A stretch of 64,000 nucleotides of DNA from JAPPLB01 sp965204095. Lineage in GTDB: Bacteria; Acidobacteriota; Terriglobia; Bryobacterales; UBA6623. Within the stretch, counting starts at the first letter, position 1. Every line of letters starts with the position of its first letter. The notes under the pieces are model-generated. The model was not told where the DNA came from. It did not search any database and saw only the letters and a program-made list of their open reading frames with translations. This document shows, piece after piece, positions 60,952-64,000 of the stretch. The position numbers and the translations under genes were made by a program. The stretch is taken from NCBI GenBank assembly GCA_965204095.1, contig OZ241991.1:1426001-1490000 (forward strand), written 5' to 3'.

Positions 60952-62436
60952 ATGAACATCAGGACGCCAATTGATGCTTGCGGCTGTGGCAACATCCGCC
61001 GCCGTACTTTCCTCGCAGACTGCGGCATGGGGTTCACCGGTCTCGTTCTCGGAGCCATGCTCCAGCGGGACGCCTTGGCCGCCGCCGGTTCGGACGGCGT
61101 CTGGAAGCCGCCCGACGGCAAGCCTCACTTCACGCCGAAAGCCAAGAACGTCATCTGGCTGTTCATGCTTGGCGGCGTCAGCCATCTGGAATCCTTCGAC
61201 CCCAAACCGGCTGTCAACAAATACGGCGGCAAGAAGATCATCGAGACGCCCTACAAGGATTCGCTCGAATCCCCACTCCTCAAAGAGAACCTCCGTGAAG
61301 TGGTCGCCGGCCTGCACAAGGTCCACAGCACTCTATTGCCGATGCAGATCGGCCACCGCAAACGCGGTCAGAGCGGTATCGACATCAGCGACTGGTGGCC
61401 GCATGTCGGTGGGATGGCCGACGATCTGGCCGTCGTCCGCTCGATGTGGACCACCGACAACGATCACGGAGCCCAGATCCAGTTCCAGACGGGCCGCCAC
61501 ATGCTCGAAGGCGACTTCCCTTCGATCGGCTCCTGGGTTCACTACGGCCTGGGCGCGCTCAACGAAAACCTGCCTCAGTTCGTCGTCTTCGGCAACACCC
61601 TGGGCAACAACGTCGAAGCCGCGCACGGCGCCGACTACCTCGGGCCCGAGCACGCCGGAGTCCGGCTCGCGGTCGATCCCAAGAATCCTTTGCCCTTCGC
61701 TTCACCAGGTCCCCAGGTCTACCGCGAGGAGCAGCAGGGCGAGTTTGAACTGCTGCGGGACCTGAACGGCCTCGTCGAGGTCGAATACCCCAGTGACGCC
61801 GCCACCCGTGCTCGGATCAAGTCCTACGAGCTCGCTTTCCGAATGCAAACCGCCGTACCCGAAATCTTCCGCTTCAAGCAGGAAAAGGAATCGATCCGAA
61901 AGCTCTATGGCTTTGACAACGAGGTCACGCGGCCTTTCGCCGAGAAATGCCTCGCTGCCCGCCGTCTCGTCGAACGAGGCGTCCGGTTCGTGCAGGTGTA
62001 CCACGGTGGGAAGGGCGGTAACGCCTGGGACGCGCACAAGGACGTCAAGAAGAATCACGGCGAACTGTGCCCCAAGGTGGACCAGCCGATCGCGGCCTTG
62101 CTCAAGGACCTCAAGCAGCGCGGCATGCTGGATGAAACCATGGTCGTCTGGGTCACCGAGTTCGGCAGGACGCCGGCTGCCCAGGGCGGTACCGGCCGCG
62201 ACCATCACCCGTTTGGCTTTTCCGTCTGGATGGCTGGCGGAGGCATCAAGGGCGGCATCGCCCACGGCGCTACCGACGAACTGGGATTTCACGCCGTCGA
62301 AAACCGCCACTACGTCACCGACATCCACGCCACGGTCTTGCGGCAACTGGGCCTCGATCCTCGCCGGCTCGAAGTCCCAGGTCGCAAGCGGCTCGAAATC
62401 GACTTCGGCAACCCCATCAGCGAAATCATCGCCTGA
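60952..62436 (+). CDS. DUF1501 domain protein, Tat-type leader
   Basis: 494 residues: twin-arginine leader (IRRRTFLADCGMGFTGLVLG), then NVIWLFMLGGVSHLESFDPK, ARRLVERGVRFVQVYHGGKG, VVWVTEFGRTPAAQGGTGRD and HHPFGFSVWMAGGGIKGG, the full DUF1501 motif set. AAGGAG lies upstream of ATG. It forms an operon with the PSD1 gene. The 200 bases after its stop, up to the hydantoinase gene, hold nothing recognisable. Confidence 0.92.
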   Translation: MNIRTPIDACGCGNIRRRTFLADCGMGFTGLVLGAMLQRDALAAAGSDGVWKPPDGKPHFTPKAKNVIWLFMLGGVSHLESFDPKPAVNKYGGKKIIETPYKDSLESPLLKENLREVVAGLHKVHSTLLPMQIGHRKRGQSGIDISDWWPHVGGMADDLAVVRSMWTTDNDHGAQIQFQTGRHMLEGDFPSIGSWVHYGLGALNENLPQFVVFGNTLGNNVEAAHGADYLGPEHAGVRLAVDPKNPLPFASPGPQVYREEQQGEFELLRDLNGLVEVEYPSDAATRARIKSYELAFRMQTAVPEIFRFKQEKESIRKLYGFDNEVTRPFAEKCLAARRLVERGVRFVQVYHGGKGGNAWDAHKDVKKNHGELCPKVDQPIAALLKDLKQRGMLDETMVVWVTEFGRTPAAQGGTGRDHHPFGFSVWMAGGGIKGGIAHGATDELGFHAVENRHYVTDIHATVLRQLGLDPRRLEVPGRKRLEIDFGNPISEIIA

Positions 62437-62637
62437 GCCGGATGAGTTTCGCGGCGCCTCGGATTCGTTTCGGTGCGTGGGGCGCGATATCCCCATAAGA
62501 AGAGATAAAGCAGCCCATTAGATCAAGACCGACACGAAGGCGGTCAACGCCGGCGCCTGGCGCTGCCGTAATGGAGAACGGTGGGTTTACTTCATTGCTT
62601 GAAGGTTCCGCCGGCGTTGATGCCCAACGGGTAAGGT

Positions 62638-64000
62638 CTATGCATCGTCAGATGCATTCCGCTTCAGTTCGCTGCGCAGTTCCGCCGTCTCGCGCTCATC
62701 GACGCGGAGAAGCTGTGAATCGATCGCGACGCCATACCGCTCCCTGGCGCGGGTCACGCTGATTTTGCGCTCTCGCACGTCGCCGAGCACAAGCATGGGG
62801 TCACGTTCCCAGGGCGGGCCGTACCCGCCTCCGCCGCAGGTTTCCATGCGTAGCAAATCGCCCTGCGCTACGGTCACGGTCGTCTTCGAACCGATTTCTC
62901 GTTCCACCCCGTTGGAAACCAGGGAGTATCTGGCCCGCAAGCCCTCTTCTCCGCCAAACAGTCCCCAGGGCGGAAACCGGGCGCGATCGGCCAGGATCGT
63001 GAAGAGCGGCTCGTGATCGACGAAGGTGTATTCGCGGCACAGCCCGAGCCCGCCGCGAAAGCGGCCCGGCCCTTCCGAGTCCTCCACCAGGCTGTAGCGC
63101 GGGATGCGCACCGGGTAGTTCCGTTCGGTCTCCTCGACGGGAGCGTTCTGGGTGTTCTGCGCATGGGTTTGCACGGCGTCGGGTCCGTCCGAGCTCCAGC
63201 GGGCGCCGTACCCCCCCGCCAGCGTCTCCAGGAAACAGTAGTATTCTCCGCTGCGTGGGTCGCGGCCTCCAAAGCCGGCGTGGCAGATCATCGCCTTGGT
63301 GCCCGCCGGCACCTTCTCCGGCAGAGCGTCGGAGAAAGCCTTGAAAAGAATGTCACAGAGGCGCGAGCACACTTCCCACCCGCCGACAATCGCGGTGGGC
63401 GGCCTCGGGTTGACCGCCAACCCCTTCGGCGCGACAACCTCGATCGGCTGATAAAAGCCCTCGTTGAGGGGAATGTCGGGGTCGATGAGACACTTCAGCA
63501 CATAGACGCATGCGGTGAACGTCTGTGTCAGGTTGCAGTTCATGGGAGCCGCTCGTTGTGCGTCGGTGCCGCTGAAGTCGAAGCGCACGCGATCTCCCAT
63601 GACGTCCACGCGAACCTTGAACCGCACCGGTTCGCCGCTGACGCCATCGTCGTCGAGGCAACCTTCGGCTTTGAAGGTGCCCGCCGGAAGCTTGCGGACT
63701 TCGGATCGGGTTCGCTGCTCGCTGTATTCGATGAGCTTGTCGATGTAGAACCTCAGCGTCGCGGTGCCGTAACGCTTGATCAGGTGTGTCAGGCGGCGGA
63801 TGCCGATGTCGTTGGCGGCGATCTGAGCGCGCAAGTCGCCGGCGACCTCCTTTTTGGCTCGCACGTTGGCGAGAAGCATCTTCAAGATGTCTGCGACGAC
63901 CTCGCCCCGCGACAGCAGCTTCACGACGGGCAGCACTACCCCTTCCTGATAAATCTCCCGAAAGGCGCCGACGCTGGCCGGCGCCCCGCCGCCGACATCG
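62638..64000 (-). CDS. Hydantoinase B/oxoprolinase family protein (5-prime end off window)
   Basis: Open to the right edge, so the N-terminus is missing; about 453 residues are seen. HyuB motifs: GAFREIYQEGVVLPVVKLLS, RFDFSGTDAQRAAPMNCNLT, PLNEGFYQPIEVVAPKGLAV, NPRPPTAIVGGWEVCSRLCD, YPVRIPRYSLVEDSEGPGRF-RGGLG and the ending METCGGGGYGPPWERDP. The B subunit works with a HyuA-type ATPase subunit, presumably encoded beyond the edge, to open hydantoin or oxoproline-like rings. Confidence 0.92.
   Translation of the reverse strand, partial: DVGGGAPASVGAFREIYQEGVVLPVVKLLSRGEVVADILKMLLANVRAKKEVAGDLRAQIAANDIGIRRLTHLIKRYGTATLRFYIDKLIEYSEQRTRSEVRKLPAGTFKAEGCLDDDGVSGEPVRFKVRVDVMGDRVRFDFSGTDAQRAAPMNCNLTQTFTACVYVLKCLIDPDIPLNEGFYQPIEVVAPKGLAVNPRPPTAIVGGWEVCSRLCDILFKAFSDALPEKVPAGTKAMICHAGFGGRDPRSGEYYCFLETLAGGYGARWSSDGPDAVQTHAQNTQNAPVEETERNYPVRIPRYSLVEDSEGPGRFRGGLGLCREYTFVDHEPLFTILADRARFPPWGLFGGEEGLRARYSLVSNGVEREIGSKTTVTVAQGDLLRMETCGGGGYGPPWERDPMLVLGDVRERKISVTRARERYGVAIDSQLLRVDERETAELRSELKRNASDDA

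Overview
GC-rich bacterial chromosome fragment with no rRNA, tRNA, CRISPR array or complete transposase gene that I can see. The gene content points to a Gram-negative aerobic heterotroph of the Acidobacteriota type. The markers are a roughly 1,100-residue TonB-dependent receptor with an N-terminal carboxypeptidase-regulatory-like domain, DUF1549/DUF1553 (PSD1) proteins paired with DUF1501 proteins, multiheme cytochrome c, PQQ-like propellers and several phytanoyl-CoA dioxygenases. A Planctomycetes- or Latescibacteria-like origin, or an uncultured host-associated lineage, cannot be excluded. The phylum call is inference from family content only.

Layout. 1-7.1 kb (minus): a PSD1 cytochrome protein cut by the left edge, a sugar-dehydrogenase-like propeller and a five-heme cytochrome c. 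7.1-8.95 kb: a gene-free repeat island. 8.96-18.15 kb (minus): kelch-like protein, PQQ-like propeller, DUF1501 protein, PSD1 protein and PPC-domain protein, the last three forming an operon. 18.2-26.4 kb: a toxin-antitoxin (TA) island (mntA-hepT, vapBC, hicAB, hicBA, vapBC, a broken hicBA and a broken mntA) around a sodium:solute symporter and a GNAT acetyltransferase. 26.5-32.4 kb (minus): two phytanoyl-CoA dioxygenases, a Tat-exported glycosidase-like propeller, an HD hydrolase, an orphan higA, a phd-PIN pair and a metallo-beta-lactamase-fold enzyme. 32.7-40.3 kb (plus): TonB receptor, two secreted glycosidase-like propellers and a TPR protein. 40.3-56.7 kb: a Dpp/Opp-type peptide ABC transporter (two permeases, two ATPases, and a binding protein on the opposite strand) interleaved with a CocE/NonD hydrolase, an MmgE/PrpD protein, lipoproteins and a D-2-hydroxyacid dehydrogenase. 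A 3.2-kb defence insert (hicBA, an AbiLi/RloA-like ATPase and an rloB stub) splits this cluster. 56.9-58.0 kb: a second repeat island. 58.05-62.4 kb (plus): another PSD1/DUF1501 pair. 62.6-64 kb: hydantoinase B, cut by the right edge.

Three things stand out. First, a family of about 179-bp elements with CCTGCATTTCTCACCAC terminal inverted repeats and TA flanks looks like a non-autonomous transposable element; one copy sits inside a hicA gene whose empty site can be reconstructed. Second, heptanucleotide tandem arrays of three sequence classes sit inside or beside these elements. Third, the TA and defence modules are repeatedly followed by short 5-prime stubs of genes that appear to be type III restriction-modification mod and res, or rloB, and are bracketed by duplicated ends of neighbouring genes (symporter 3-prime end, ATPase 5-prime end, metallo-hydrolase pieces). 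Together these suggest a decayed TA/restriction-modification landscape spread by local duplication. All family assignments are from recognised motifs; no database search was run.
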